Shown here: positions 26,555 through 36,327 of the stretch, piece after piece
Layout of the letters: each line of letters starts with the position of its first letter
Position numbering within the stretch: the stretch's first letter is position 1
Translations under genes and position numbers: made by a program
NCBI RefSeq assembly: GCF_001421515.1
Contig: NZ_LMKM01000007.1
Span: forward strand, 272,952-336,951
DNA length: 64,000 nucleotides
DNA from: Pedobacter sp. Leaf216
GTDB lineage: Bacteria > Bacteroidota > Bacteroidia > Sphingobacteriales > Sphingobacteriaceae
Reading direction: 5' to 3'
Notes under the pieces: generated by a model
What the model saw: the letters and a program-made list of their open reading frames with translations, nothing else
Databases searched by the model: none
What the model was told of the DNA's origin: nothing

Positions 26555-29500
26555 ATGCAACTTACCAGATTAGAGATTAAAGGTTTTAAGAGCTTTGGCG
26601 ATAAAGTGACCATCAATTTTAATGAAGGGGTTACCGCTATTGTTGGTCCTAATGGTTGCGGAAAATCCAATGTAATTGATGCGATGCGTTGGGTTTTGGG
26701 TGAACAGAGTACCAAAGCCTTACGTTCTGAAAAGATGGAGAACATCATTTTCAATGGTACAAAAAACCGTAAGCAGGCTCAGCTTGCTGAGGTTTCGTTA
26801 AGTTTTGACAACACCAAAAATATTCTTCCCACTGCCTATTCGCAAGTTACCGTTACCCGTAAACTTTATAGAAATGGCGATAGTGAATACCGTTTAAACG
26901 ATGTTCAGTGCAGGTTGAAAGACATTACCGACTTATTTTTAGATACTGGAATCGGCTCTGATAGTTATTCGATCATTGAGCTTAAAATGGTAGATGAAAT
27001 TATTACCAATAAAGAACACAGTCGCCGTTCGCTGTTTGAAGAAGCATCGGGCATCTCTAAGTATAAATTACGTAAAAAACAGACTTTCAGTAAGTTAAAA
27101 GATACTGAAACAGATCTTGAACGTGTTGAAGATTTGCTTTTTGAGATTGAAAAAAACCTTAAAACTTTAGAAAACCAAGCCCGCAAAGCAGAACGTTATT
27201 ATAAATTAAAAGAGCAATACCGCGAGTTGAGTGTTCAATTGGCTACACACCGGATTGCATTTTTCCGCACCGATTTAAACGCTTTAGAAATCCAGGAGCA
27301 AAACCAACAGGTAAACCGCACCGAACTCAATGCTAAAATAGATACTGGTGAAGCTGAGCTGCAAAAGCTTAAATTGGGAAGCATCAATCAGGAAAAAAAT
27401 CTCTCTGTACAACAAAAGGCTACAAACGAGTTTGTTTCTAAAATCCGTGCTTACGAAAGCGAAAAAAAGGTAAAAAATGAGCAGATGCGTTTTTTACAGG
27501 AAAAGGAAACGCGTTCATCTGGCGAACTCGAAAAAGATAAGAACCAGGTTAACCACATTAAATACAACATCAAACGTTTAAACGAAGAGGTAGTAACAGA
27601 AACCGAGGTTTTTAACAAACTTGAATCTGATTTAAAAAGCTTAAAAACTACACTTAATACGTTACGCGAACAACAGCAAACTGAAAAAAACAGGATTGAT
27701 AACCTGATAAAATCTGTTAACGAACTTCAAAACCAAGTGTATCAATCACAAAAAGAGATTGATATCCTGAATATTCAAAAAGATGCTTTGGTACAGGAAA
27801 CCAACCGAAATGTTGATGATACAGAAACCAAAACATTAGAATTAAAAGCATTTGACCATGCTTTGGCCGAATTAGATATACAGGTGAGAGAAAAGCAGGC
27901 CACAATTAAAAACCTCACCGAGGCCGAAGAAATTTTAAAAGAAAAACTCGCCGCTTCAGAAATCAATTTAAGTTCGAACAAAGAAAAACTGGCTACCGAA
28001 AACCGGAAAAAGGATGCCAAACAAAATGAATATAACCTCACCAAATCATTGGTTGATAGCTTGGAAGGCTTTCCGGAATCTATCCGTTTTTTAAAGAAAA
28101 ACAATGCATTTGCTAAAAGTGCCTTGCTCCTTTCGGATATTTTATTTTGTAATGAAGATTACCGCATAGCCATTGAAAATTACCTCGAACCGGTAATGAA
28201 CCATTATGTGGTAGATCAGTATAGCGATGCTGTTCAGGCGATTAACCTTTTAACCGATGCCAGCCGTGGACGGGCTAATTTTTTCATTTTAGAAAATGTG
28301 CCGGATAAAAATCCTGTTATTGGTACTCATGAAGGTTTGATATCAGCTTTATCAGTAATAGAAGTCGACAAAAAGTACCAGAACCTTTGTAATTTGTTGT
28401 TACAAAACGTATATATAGCTGTAGCCGACCAAGAAAACCTATTTAAAACAACGCCTACCGATACTTTAACCATTTTGGCCAAAAATGGGAAATATGCACA
28501 AACTAAATTTACTTTGGCAGGTGGTTCTGTAGGGTTATTTGAGGGAAAAAGGATTGGAAGGGCTAAAAATTTAGAAAATCTCGCTAAGGAAATTAAGGCT
28601 TCAGAAGTTTTGATCAACCAATACAATACGGCAATTAAAACCGAAACTGATCATATTTTTGATTTAAAAGAGGCTTCAAAAATTAATCAGATCAGTGCTT
28701 TGCAACAAGAAATGAACCGTTTAAATAACGAACACATTTCGGTTCAAACCCGCCGCGATCAATACCAGGAATTTATCACCACCAGTGAAAACCGCAAGAC
28801 AGATATTGCGCAAAAAATAGTTTCTATTGAAAAAGCATTATCAGAAAAGTTGCCCGCACTGGTTCAATTGCAAAAAGACCAGCAGGAAGCACACGTAAAT
28901 TTGCAGGAACAACAACTTAATTATCAGGAAATTGCCGATCAGGTGAATGAAAGTGCAGGTAAATACAATCAGGATAATATCCGTTTTCACCAGCAACAAA
29001 ATAAGTTATCAGGCTTAGAAAAAGATTTGGATTACCGTTTTGTACAGGAAGAAGCGTTAAACAAGCGCATTGCCCAAAATGATAAAGAATTACAGGAAGC
29101 ACTCATCCAGATTACGGCAACATTACAACATACCGATCTTACCGACGATACACTTTTAGAAATGTATCAACAACGTGAAGAAATGGAAAAAGGGCTTGCT
29201 GAAGCAGAACAAGCATATTTTACAAGTAAAGGAAGCATTAACGAGGTGGAAAACGACCTGACTAATATCCGTAAAAACCGCGAGGAAACCGATTTCTTAC
29301 TTACAGAAATAAAGGATAAGAAAAATGCTTTAAAAATTGATCTGAATGCGTTAAAAGAACGTTTGGCTGTTGAATTTAACATAGACATTAACGATCTTTT
29401 AGATACCGATACCGAAATAGAAGCTTTAGAGAGTGAATTCGATCTCCGCCAGAAAGTTGAGAAAATGAAACGGCAGTTAGACGAATTTGGTGCCATCAAC

Positions 29501-30094
29501 TCTATGGCAATGGAGGCCTTTAAGGAAATGGAAGAACGATATACTTTTATTCAAAATCAGAAGAAAGATCTTAATGCTGCTAAAACGGATCTTTTGCAAA
29601 CCATAAAAGAGATAGACGACACTGCTAAAGATAAATTTATGCAGGCCTTTACCCAGGCCCGTGAACATTTTATTGTGGTTTTCCGCTCATTGTTTAATGA
29701 AGAAGATAGCTGCGACCTGATTTTATCGGACATTAACAATCCTTTAGAAGCTGATATTGATATTATTGCCCGTCCGAAAGGTAAAAGACCGCTATCCATC
29801 AACCAGTTATCTGGCGGAGAAAAAACGCTTACTGCCACAGCGTTATTGTTTTCGCTTTACCTGCTAAAACCTGCTCCATTCTGTATTTTTGATGAGGTTG
29901 ATGCGCCATTGGATGATACCAACATCGATAAATTCAATAATATCATCCGAAAATTCTCCGATCAATCGCAATTTATCATCGTTTCGCACAACAAACGGAC
30001 CATTGCCAGCACCGATATCATTTATGGCGTAACCATGGTAGAACAAGGCGTTTCGAGAGTTGTAGCGGTTGATTTAAGGGAAGTGGCGGCGTAA
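26555..30094 (+). CDS. smc: Chromosome segregation protein SMC
   Basis: 1179 residues, the usual length. N-terminal head with Walker A GPNGCGKSN (about 32-40) and the R-loop region. Long coiled coil to about residue 500. Hinge around 505-660 with SLEGFPESIRFLKKN, ENYLEPVMNHYVV and TLAGGSVG. Return coiled coil to about 1030. C-terminal head with the signature INQLSGGEKTLTATALLFS, Walker B FCIFDEVDAPLDD and the H-loop VSHNKRTI. SMC with ScpA and ScpB forms the condensin-like complex; those partners are not in this window. The gene is 211 bp after the helicase gene and probably has its own promoter. Confidence 0.97.
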   Translation: MQLTRLEIKGFKSFGDKVTINFNEGVTAIVGPNGCGKSNVIDAMRWVLGEQSTKALRSEKMENIIFNGTKNRKQAQLAEVSLSFDNTKNILPTAYSQVTVTRKLYRNGDSEYRLNDVQCRLKDITDLFLDTGIGSDSYSIIELKMVDEIITNKEHSRRSLFEEASGISKYKLRKKQTFSKLKDTETDLERVEDLLFEIEKNLKTLENQARKAERYYKLKEQYRELSVQLATHRIAFFRTDLNALEIQEQNQQVNRTELNAKIDTGEAELQKLKLGSINQEKNLSVQQKATNEFVSKIRAYESEKKVKNEQMRFLQEKETRSSGELEKDKNQVNHIKYNIKRLNEEVVTETEVFNKLESDLKSLKTTLNTLREQQQTEKNRIDNLIKSVNELQNQVYQSQKEIDILNIQKDALVQETNRNVDDTETKTLELKAFDHALAELDIQVREKQATIKNLTEAEEILKEKLAASEINLSSNKEKLATENRKKDAKQNEYNLTKSLVDSLEGFPESIRFLKKNNAFAKSALLLSDILFCNEDYRIAIENYLEPVMNHYVVDQYSDAVQAINLLTDASRGRANFFILENVPDKNPVIGTHEGLISALSVIEVDKKYQNLCNLLLQNVYIAVADQENLFKTTPTDTLTILAKNGKYAQTKFTLAGGSVGLFEGKRIGRAKNLENLAKEIKASEVLINQYNTAIKTETDHIFDLKEASKINQISALQQEMNRLNNEHISVQTRRDQYQEFITTSENRKTDIAQKIVSIEKALSEKLPALVQLQKDQQEAHVNLQEQQLNYQEIADQVNESAGKYNQDNIRFHQQQNKLSGLEKDLDYRFVQEEALNKRIAQNDKELQEALIQITATLQHTDLTDDTLLEMYQQREEMEKGLAEAEQAYFTSKGSINEVENDLTNIRKNREETDFLLTEIKDKKNALKIDLNALKERLAVEFNIDINDLLDTDTEIEALESEFDLRQKVEKMKRQLDEFGAINSMAMEAFKEMEERYTFIQNQKKDLNAAKTDLLQTIKEIDDTAKDKFMQAFTQAREHFIVVFRSLFNEEDSCDLILSDINNPLEADIDIIARPKGKRPLSINQLSGGEKTLTATALLFSLYLLKPAPFCIFDEVDAPLDDTNIDKFNNIIRKFSDQSQFIIVSHNKRTIASTDIIYGVTMVEQGVSRVVAVDLREVAA

Positions 30095-30331
30095 AAGCTT
30101 AAAAGTTAAACCTGAAAGACCAAAGCAAAACCTACCATTTCTTCTATTGCGATAAGGCTTTTTAAGCCGATAAGCTGTCCCGGCACAAACTTTTATTAGT
30201 TTTTTTTATTAGAAATGAAAGCAACAGCTTTTCTCGGTCTTCAGCCCTGCTGTACACTATAGTCCCGACTTTTTGTCGGGAGCTGCCGTTTCCATCAGGT
30301 TTAAAAACGCAATGCTGTTCATTTAACAGTG

Positions 30332-30362
30332 TTTGAATAGCATAATGAAAAATGTATATTTG
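30332..30362 (+). promoter_or_regulatory. Consensus Bacteroidetes promoter for the TA operon
   Basis: TTTG at 30332-30335, a 19-base spacer, then TATATTTG at 30355-30362. This is an exact match to the -33/-7 consensus TTTG-N19-TAnnTTTG. Transcription would start near 30369, about 12 bases before the antitoxin ATG. Confidence 0.85.
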
Positions 30363-30380
30363 TTATAACAACTTAAGGAT

Positions 30381-30590
30381 ATGTTAGCTACAGTTAAAGG
30401 ATATTACGAAAAAGGAAAGATAACGTTGAAAGAAAAAGCACCTGTACAAACAAAAACAGAGGTTATTGTTACCTTTCTTACAGATGAACAACCAGCTATC
30501 TTAAAAAGAATTCCGGGTGCGCTGAAAGGTAAAATATCAATCCCAGAAAATTTTAACGATCCTCTAGATGATTTAAAAGAGTACATGTAA
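30381..30590 (+). CDS. DUF2281-type antitoxin of a PIN-domain TA pair
   Basis: 69 residues. It opens with LATVKGYYEKGKITLKEK, a short swapped-hairpin-like DNA-binding fold typical of small antitoxins, and ends with RIPGALKGKISIPENFNDPLDDLKEYM, the C-terminal toxin-binding tail found in the DUF2281 group. It would bind its own promoter and neutralise the PIN toxin. Its TAA shares one base with the toxin ATG (TAATG), which couples the two genes. The frame is intact. Confidence 0.85.
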   Translation: MLATVKGYYEKGKITLKEKAPVQTKTEVIVTFLTDEQPAILKRIPGALKGKISIPENFNDPLDDLKEYM

Positions 30591-31000
30591 TGGCATATAA
30601 TTACTATCTTTTAGATACTCATTGCTTACTTTGGTTTCAGGAAAACAGTGCAAAAATCCCAAAAAAAGTTTTGGATATTATTCAAAACATAAAAAATATC
30701 GTTTACTTTAGTCAAATTAGTTCATTCGAAATCTCAATAAAACAATCTCTTGGTAAACTTCCCCACTTCAGTGTAACTGTTGAGGACATTTATAATCAAG
30801 CACTTTTAGATGGTTTTACTTTTTTATCAATTGAAAATTCCCCAATTTTCAATTATAATAACGTCCCATTGTTGAATGTGCACAGAGATCCATTTGATCG
30901 GTTAATAATTTCTTCAGCGATATGAAAAGATGCTATCTTATTATCCGCCGATGAAAAATTCAAGTTGTATCCAACTATTTTAAAATTGTTTTGGCAGTAA
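30590..31000 (+). pseudogene. VapC-like PIN-domain toxin interrupted by an in-frame TGA
   Basis: The ATG frame runs 111 codons and stops at a TGA (30923-30925). Reading through in the same frame gives KDAILLSADEKFKLYPTILKLFWQ and a TAA at 30998-31000, exactly the C-terminus expected of a PIN toxin (total 136 codons). Visible PIN features: YLLDTHCLLWF with the first Asp, SSFEISIKQ with the Glu, and HRDPFDRLIISSA with the third acidic residue. The fourth acidic residue, in SADEKF, lies beyond the stop. VapC-type toxins are Mg-dependent RNases that cut tRNA or rRNA. The truncated form would lack the last strand and probably be inactive. Confidence 0.9.
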
Positions 31001-31012
31001 TCTATTATAACT

Positions 31013-31987
31013 ATGAAAATTCTATATATCATTCCCTTAGCTATTATGCTAAGCAGCTGTTCATCAGTAAAAAATCAAAACACAGCAGTTTCAGGCAAAC
31101 TAGATACCCAACTGCTAAAAGATGTGGAAGTATTATCTTCTGATGCTTACCAGGGTCGAAAAACAGGTACTAAAGGAGCAGAAATGGCGCGGGCCTATAT
31201 TATAGAGCGGTTTCAGAAATTAGGTTTAAAATCATATCCTCAACATGTAAATTACGCACAGGAGTTTACTTTTAACGGAAGATCTGGTGCAAAGGTAAAC
31301 GGAACCAATATTATCGGATACATACCGGGTAAAAGTAGCAATGTTATAGTGGTATCTGCACATTATGATCATTTGGGCGTAGTAAAAGACGAAGTTTTTA
31401 ACGGCGCTGATGATAATGCATCCGGAACTGCAGGATTATTAAAAATTGCAGCCTATTTTGCCAAAAACAAACCCAACAACACGATCATTTTCGCCTCTTT
31501 CGATGCCGAAGAAATGGGCTTACAGGGTGCAAAGGCATTTGTTTCCAATCCTCCGGTAAACATCAATACAATTGCTGTTGATTTGAACATGGATATGATT
31601 AGCCATAGTGATAAAGGTGAACTCTATGTCTGCGGGACTTTCAAATATCCGGATTTAAAGAAGTATGTAGATACGACTAAAACCAACATTAAATTACTTT
31701 TCGGTCATGATGATCCAAAACAAGGCCATGATGACTGGACCAACCAGAGCGATCATGGTGCATTTAACGCTAAAAACATTCCTTTTTTATATTTCGGTGT
31801 AGAAGACCATAAAGATTACCACAAAGCTACTGACGAATATTCGACAATCACTAAACCCTTTTTTAGTAATGCCGCTGCCGCCGTACTCGATGTGGTAAAA
31901 AATATTGATAAACAAACAGGTCTACAGCAGTTATTAAAGGATAAAATGATTATGATGGATAATCCAAGAAAGTCGGAAAAGTTTTAA
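31013..31987 (+). CDS. M28 family zinc metallopeptidase, lipoprotein
   Basis: 324 residues. The lipoprotein signal ends AIMLSSC (Cys about 16). The M28 fold shows VVSAHYDHLGV (zinc His), NGADDNASG (bridging Asp), FASFDAEEMGL (catalytic Glu pair), then MDMISHSD (Asp) and DHKDYHKATDEYS (last His). These are aminopeptidase-type di-zinc ligands. It should act in the periplasm or at the outer membrane on peptides. It lies 12 bp after the toxin remnant and may share its transcript; no functional link is apparent. Confidence 0.93.
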   Translation: MKILYIIPLAIMLSSCSSVKNQNTAVSGKLDTQLLKDVEVLSSDAYQGRKTGTKGAEMARAYIIERFQKLGLKSYPQHVNYAQEFTFNGRSGAKVNGTNIIGYIPGKSSNVIVVSAHYDHLGVVKDEVFNGADDNASGTAGLLKIAAYFAKNKPNNTIIFASFDAEEMGLQGAKAFVSNPPVNINTIAVDLNMDMISHSDKGELYVCGTFKYPDLKKYVDTTKTNIKLLFGHDDPKQGHDDWTNQSDHGAFNAKNIPFLYFGVEDHKDYHKATDEYSTITKPFFSNAAAAVLDVVKNIDKQTGLQQLLKDKMIMMDNPRKSEKF

Positions 31988-32088
31988 TTTTCTGAGCGTT
32001 GCAGCGTTTAAATTCGTGTGCCAATATAAATGGAATTCATGTTGGTAAAATCGAGCTGGCATCAAATCAAATTGAAACAGCGCATTAA

Positions 32089-32724
32089 TTATTGCGGAAC
32101 GTAAACCACATATTTAGTTTCAAAGAAATCTTCCTCAAAATAAGCTGAAAGTGGATATAATTCTGCTTTCAGTTTAGATTCTTTAATTTCTTCAGCTAAA
32201 TCACCACCCTTTAGGTACAAAATTCCATTAGAAATCGCATTTAATGAATCTTTTTTAAATTTACCTTGTATCCATGGATAAAATTCGCCTAAACGTGTAA
32301 CCGCTCGTGATACAATAAAATTAAATTTCTCCTTAATCTGCTCTGCCCTTAAATGATCAGCCCTTAAATTTTCCAAACCCAGGGCCGAAGCCACTTCTTT
32401 CACAACTTTAATTTTTTTTCCGATAGAATCCACTAGGTAAAATTCTGTTTCAGGAAACAGAATGGCTAAAGGAATGCCTGGGAACCCTCCTCCTGTACCT
32501 ACATCTAAAACCGATTCGCCCGCTTTGAAAGTGCAAACTTTCGCAATCCCTAATGAGTGTAACACATGGCGTTCATATAACTCTTCAATATCTTTTCTTG
32601 AAATTACATTGATCTGTGCATTCCAAAAGCTATATAATTCAAACAGTTGCGAAAACTGTGCAATCTGTTTTTCGCTTAAATCTGGGAAATATTTTAAAAC
32701 GATATCGGGCTTTACATCAAGCAT
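32089..32724 (-). CDS. rsmG: 16S rRNA (guanine527-N7)-methyltransferase RsmG
   Basis: 211 residues, standard length. The SAM-binding motif is ESVLDVGTGGGFPGIPLAI at about 67-85, preceded by the EELYERHVLHSL segment typical of RsmG and followed by FYLVDSIGKKIKVV and SRAVTRL. It methylates G527 of 16S rRNA; loss gives low-level streptomycin resistance in other bacteria. It lies 25 bp downstream of the GT2 gene on the same strand. Confidence 0.96.
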   Translation of the reverse strand: MLDVKPDIVLKYFPDLSEKQIAQFSQLFELYSFWNAQINVISRKDIEELYERHVLHSLGIAKVCTFKAGESVLDVGTGGGFPGIPLAILFPETEFYLVDSIGKKIKVVKEVASALGLENLRADHLRAEQIKEKFNFIVSRAVTRLGEFYPWIQGKFKKDSLNAISNGILYLKGGDLAEEIKESKLKAELYPLSAYFEEDFFETKYVVYVPQ

Positions 32725-32749
32725 ATTGTAGTTACTAAAGATTATTGAA

Positions 32750-33877
32750 TTATTTCCAGTTTACTTTTTTCTTGCCAAACATGGCTAAAAATCCATTCAA
32801 AGTTAAAAATAAGAACAAAAGTATATCTAAAATCGGGAACCACCAACGTAAATCGCCATAGTTTAAGCGTTTTAGCAGTTTTGGGTAGATAAAACACCTG
32901 ATGATGATACTCAATCCAAGAATTCCAAGGGCAATGTATTGTGCTTCGCGACTAAAAAACATACCTGCCGCAAAGAAAGCGTAAAATAAAAATTGGAACA
33001 CTATCTGCAGACTTAAAATAAACTTATGCTTTGATTTATATAATTTACCCGCTCCGAAATGACGCTTTTTCTGCCTTAAATAACCTCCCCAGGTATTATT
33101 GGGTACGCTCCAAACATGGCTATCTTTGTTTATACGGATTTCCGTATTGTATTTATTGGCGTGTGCATTTACAAACAAATCATCATCTCCGGAAGGGATA
33201 TGCATATGTGCGGCAAAGCCTTTATTCTTAAAAAAAAGCGATTTTTTATAGGCCATGTTTCGTCCTACACCCATATAAGGCATTCCCTTTAAAGCAAACG
33301 ATAAATAATTAACAGCTGTAAAAAAGGTTTCAAAACGGATCAATGCATTTAAAAGGCTTCTTTTTTTCATGTAAGGCGAATAGCCCAAAATAATTTCAGT
33401 ATTTTCATCTGCCGATGGTTGCATATCCAATAACCAACGTTGAGAAGCTGGCTCACAGTCTGCATCCGTAAAAACCAGCCAATCATACTTAGCAGCCTTT
33501 ATGCCCATGGTTACCGCGAACTTTTTACCGGCAATAAATTTATCGTTATCTAAAATTTTAACCACTTTAAGGTTACTGTATTTTTTTTCCAGCTGCTCTA
33601 AAAACTCTTCTGTTCCATCCCATGAGCGATCGTTAACCACCACAACTTCAAATTCGGGGTAATCCTGGTTAAAGAGCGAAGGCAGATACTGTTCTAAATT
33701 TTTAATTTCATTTCGGGCACAAACGATTACACTTATCGGTTTTCGGGCTGATAATGGAACCTCTTCGATACTTACGGTGGCCAATCTTAAATGAACAAAA
33801 AGTACAAAATACAGCTGAACCAAAAGGCAAAAAGCCAATATAGAGAGCAGAGTAATTTCAAGCGGAGTTAATATCAC
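32750..33877 (-). CDS. Membrane glycosyltransferase family 2
   Basis: 375 residues from a GTG at 33877; a longer frame starts with a TTG at 33967, and neither has a good ribosome site, so the start is uncertain. One N-terminal helix (LLSILAFCLLVQLYFVLF), then a GT-A domain: ISVIVCARNE, VVVVNDRSWDGT, VFTDADCEP (the DxD metal motif) and GDDDLFVN with the acceptor Asp pair. QKKRHFGAGKLY matches the Q(Q/R)xRW-type motif of processive enzymes in weak form. About three C-terminal helices follow. It probably adds a sugar to a lipid or polysaccharide; substrate unknown. It may be cotranscribed with rsmG. Confidence 0.88.
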   Translation of the reverse strand: MILTPLEITLLSILAFCLLVQLYFVLFVHLRLATVSIEEVPLSARKPISVIVCARNEIKNLEQYLPSLFNQDYPEFEVVVVNDRSWDGTEEFLEQLEKKYSNLKVVKILDNDKFIAGKKFAVTMGIKAAKYDWLVFTDADCEPASQRWLLDMQPSADENTEIILGYSPYMKKRSLLNALIRFETFFTAVNYLSFALKGMPYMGVGRNMAYKKSLFFKNKGFAAHMHIPSGDDDLFVNAHANKYNTEIRINKDSHVWSVPNNTWGGYLRQKKRHFGAGKLYKSKHKFILSLQIVFQFLFYAFFAAGMFFSREAQYIALGILGLSIIIRCFIYPKLLKRLNYGDLRWWFPILDILLFLFLTLNGFLAMFGKKKVNWK

Positions 33878-33974
33878 GATGGTTAAATAAATAGGCGCAA
33901 ATTTCTCATTTTTAATCTGTAAAACACTTTTATGTGGATAAAAAATTAAACAAAATAATGCCCTCAATTTTTGC

Positions 33975-33982
33975 TATTTTTG
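33975..33982 (+). promoter_or_regulatory. -7 element TATTTTTG upstream of tgt
   Basis: Exact TAnnTTTG match in the divergent spacer, about 108 bp before the tgt ATG. No TTTG is seen 19 bases upstream, so this is a weak call. Confidence 0.35.
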
Positions 33983-34089
33983 GCAGATTTTCGACGAGAA
34001 AAAACACATATAAACCATTTACCATCAAAAAAAAGTATTTGATGTGAAGTAGCTCCAATTTACAACTGGAGGAAAATAAATAGAAACAG

Positions 34090-35220
34090 ATGAAATTTAG
34101 TTTACAGGCTAACGATCCTTTATCAAAAGCCAGGGCCGGAACAGTAACAACTGCGCATGGCGAAATACAAACCCCTATTTTTATGCCTGTGGGCACTGCC
34201 GGAACAGTAAAAGCGGTGCATCAACGCGAACTTAAGGAGGATATTGACGCAAAAATTATTCTTGGCAATACCTATCACTTATATTTAAGACCAGGATTGG
34301 AAATTCTTGAAAAAGCGGGTGGCCTACACAAATTTATAGGCTGGGACCGTCCGATTTTAACAGATAGCGGAGGTTACCAGGTTTATTCTTTAAGTAAAGT
34401 GCGTAAGATTAAGGAGGAAGGCGTTACTTTTCATTCTCACATTGATGGATCAAAACATCTTTTTACGCCCGAATATGCAATGGATATTCAACGTACCATT
34501 GGTGCTGATATCATTATGGCTTTTGATGAATGTACGCCTTATCCGTGCGATTATACTTATGCTGCTCAATCGATTAAAATGACGCACCGTTGGTTAAAAC
34601 GCTGCTGTGAACGCTTTGATAGTACCGAGCCTAAATATGGTTTCGATCAAACACTTTTTCCGATCGTTCAAGGTTCTGTATATAAGGATTTACGCATAAA
34701 ATCTGCAGAATTTATTGCCAGTATGGATCGTGAAGGGAATGCGATTGGCGGTTTATCTGTAGGTGAGCCTGCGGAAGAAATGTATGCCATGACAGAAGTG
34801 GTATGCAATATATTACCGGAAGAAAAACCACGTTATTTAATGGGTGTGGGTACACCGATCAATATTTTAGAGAATATAGCGTTGGGCATTGATATGTTCG
34901 ATTGTGTAATGCCAACAAGAAATGCAAGAAACGGAATGCTTTTTACCCGGAATGGCATTATAAACATCAGAAATAAAAAATGGGAGAATGATTTTTCTCC
35001 ATTAGATGCGGAGAGCGATCTTCATGTTGATTTAGTAACCAGTAAAGCTTATTTAAGACATTTAGTGCACAGTAAGGAGATGCTTGGCGCACAAATTGCT
35101 ACCTTACATAACTTACACTTCTACTTATGGTTGGTAAAACAGGCCAGAGAGAAGATTATTGCAGGTGAATTTTACGAGTGGAAAAACAAAATGGTTAAAA
35201 TATTAGGCAATAAGCTATAA
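34090..35220 (+). CDS. tgt: tRNA-guanine transglycosylase (Tgt)
   Basis: 376 residues. Conserved blocks: GNTYHLYLRPG, TDSGGYQVYSLSKV (substrate-binding Asp), FDECTPYPCDY, IVQGSVYKDLR, GGLSVGEP and MFDCVMPTRNARNG with the nucleophile Asp. The enzyme swaps G34 of tRNA for the queuine precursor preQ1. The usual zinc motif C-x-C-x2-C after PLD is missing: the segment reads DAESDLHVD at residues ~305-313 with no cysteine, though the His in TLHNLHFYLW remains. I believe some other Bacteroidetes sequences share this, from memory only. It leads a tight run: the next ATG is one base after its TAA. Confidence 0.95.
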   Translation: MKFSLQANDPLSKARAGTVTTAHGEIQTPIFMPVGTAGTVKAVHQRELKEDIDAKIILGNTYHLYLRPGLEILEKAGGLHKFIGWDRPILTDSGGYQVYSLSKVRKIKEEGVTFHSHIDGSKHLFTPEYAMDIQRTIGADIIMAFDECTPYPCDYTYAAQSIKMTHRWLKRCCERFDSTEPKYGFDQTLFPIVQGSVYKDLRIKSAEFIASMDREGNAIGGLSVGEPAEEMYAMTEVVCNILPEEKPRYLMGVGTPINILENIALGIDMFDCVMPTRNARNGMLFTRNGIINIRNKKWENDFSPLDAESDLHVDLVTSKAYLRHLVHSKEMLGAQIATLHNLHFYLWLVKQAREKIIAGEFYEWKNKMVKILGNKL

Positions 35221-35221
35221 A

Positions 35222-36325
35222 ATGAGTCTGTTAAAAGGGAAAATAAAAATCATCGATCAATACATTATCGGTAAATACCTGGGTACATTTATTTATACCC
35301 TGGCCATTTTCGTAATCATTATTGTTGTATTCGATCTATCCGAAAAGATGGATGATTTTATGAAAAGCGGATTAAGTTTTTGGGGAATTCTTTCCAAATA
35401 CTATGCTGGTTCCATTCCTTTTTACGTGAATATGCTTTCACCACTGATCAATTTTATTGCTGTAATTTTTTTTACGGCAAAGATGGCCGATCAAACTGAA
35501 ATTGTTCCGATTTTAAGTGGTGGAGTGAGTTTTAATCGTTTCTTATTCCCTTATCTGGTATCAGCAACAATAATTTTCTCTGCCAATTTATTATCCAATT
35601 TATACATTTTACCGTATACAAATACCTTAAAAAATCGTTTCGAAAACACCTATGTTAAACGGAACGATCCTTCTACAAAGTCGAACATCCACATGAAACT
35701 GGATGATAAAACGTATATCTACATTGATAATTTTGACAACAAAACAAATTCTGGATATCGTTTTTCTTTAGACAATTTCAATGGCGATATCTTAACTAAA
35801 AAAATTATAGCCGAAAACATTAAATGGGATTCACTTAAACGCAAGTGGCAATTAAGCAATTACTCGATCCGCAAGATTGACGGGCTTAAGGAAACGATGA
35901 TTTACGGTAACGGAAAACTGAAAGATACCATTCTGGACATGCGACCTGATGATTTTTCTGCTTACGACAATGTGGTTCAGAACTTAACTACAAAAGAACT
36001 GACAGAGAAGATCAGAAAAGAAAAAATCCGAGGAACAGGTGTAATGAATGATCTTCAATTTGAAAAATACAAGCGGTACCTGCATCCACTTTCGGCTTTC
36101 GTGCTAACCCTTATTGGGGTAGCTTTATCATCACGTAAAGTACGTGGCGGCGTTGGAGTATCATTAGGAATAGGAATCTTCATAAGCTTCGCTTATATCG
36201 TGTTTAATCAGTTTACACAGATGTTTTCTACCAAAGGTGGATTACCTCCTTTTGCCGCTGTAATAATGCCTACGCTATTCTTTGGTCTTTTAGGTTTTTA
36301 CCTGCTCAGAAAAGCACCAAAATAA
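35222..36325 (+). CDS. LptF/LptG family LPS export permease (YjgP/YjgQ)
   Basis: 367 residues. Three N-terminal membrane helices (from KYLGTFIYTLAIFVIIIVVFDL), a periplasmic beta-jellyroll region (about 135-265), and three C-terminal helices (ALSSRKVRGGVGVSLGIGIFISFAYIVF). This is the LptF/G build; the protein works with LptB ATPase to pull LPS from the inner membrane. Whether it corresponds to LptF or LptG cannot be decided. One base separates it from tgt, and two bases from the EamA gene, so the three form one operon. Confidence 0.92.
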   Translation: MSLLKGKIKIIDQYIIGKYLGTFIYTLAIFVIIIVVFDLSEKMDDFMKSGLSFWGILSKYYAGSIPFYVNMLSPLINFIAVIFFTAKMADQTEIVPILSGGVSFNRFLFPYLVSATIIFSANLLSNLYILPYTNTLKNRFENTYVKRNDPSTKSNIHMKLDDKTYIYIDNFDNKTNSGYRFSLDNFNGDILTKKIIAENIKWDSLKRKWQLSNYSIRKIDGLKETMIYGNGKLKDTILDMRPDDFSAYDNVVQNLTTKELTEKIRKEKIRGTGVMNDLQFEKYKRYLHPLSAFVLTLIGVALSSRKVRGGVGVSLGIGIFISFAYIVFNQFTQMFSTKGGLPPFAAVIMPTLFFGLLGFYLLRKAPK

Positions 36326-36327
36326 CA

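Noticed and set aside
30923..30925. Selenocysteine at the TGA of the PIN toxin
   Set aside because: No SECIS-like hairpin was seen downstream and PIN toxins are not selenoproteins. A nonsense mutation is more likely.
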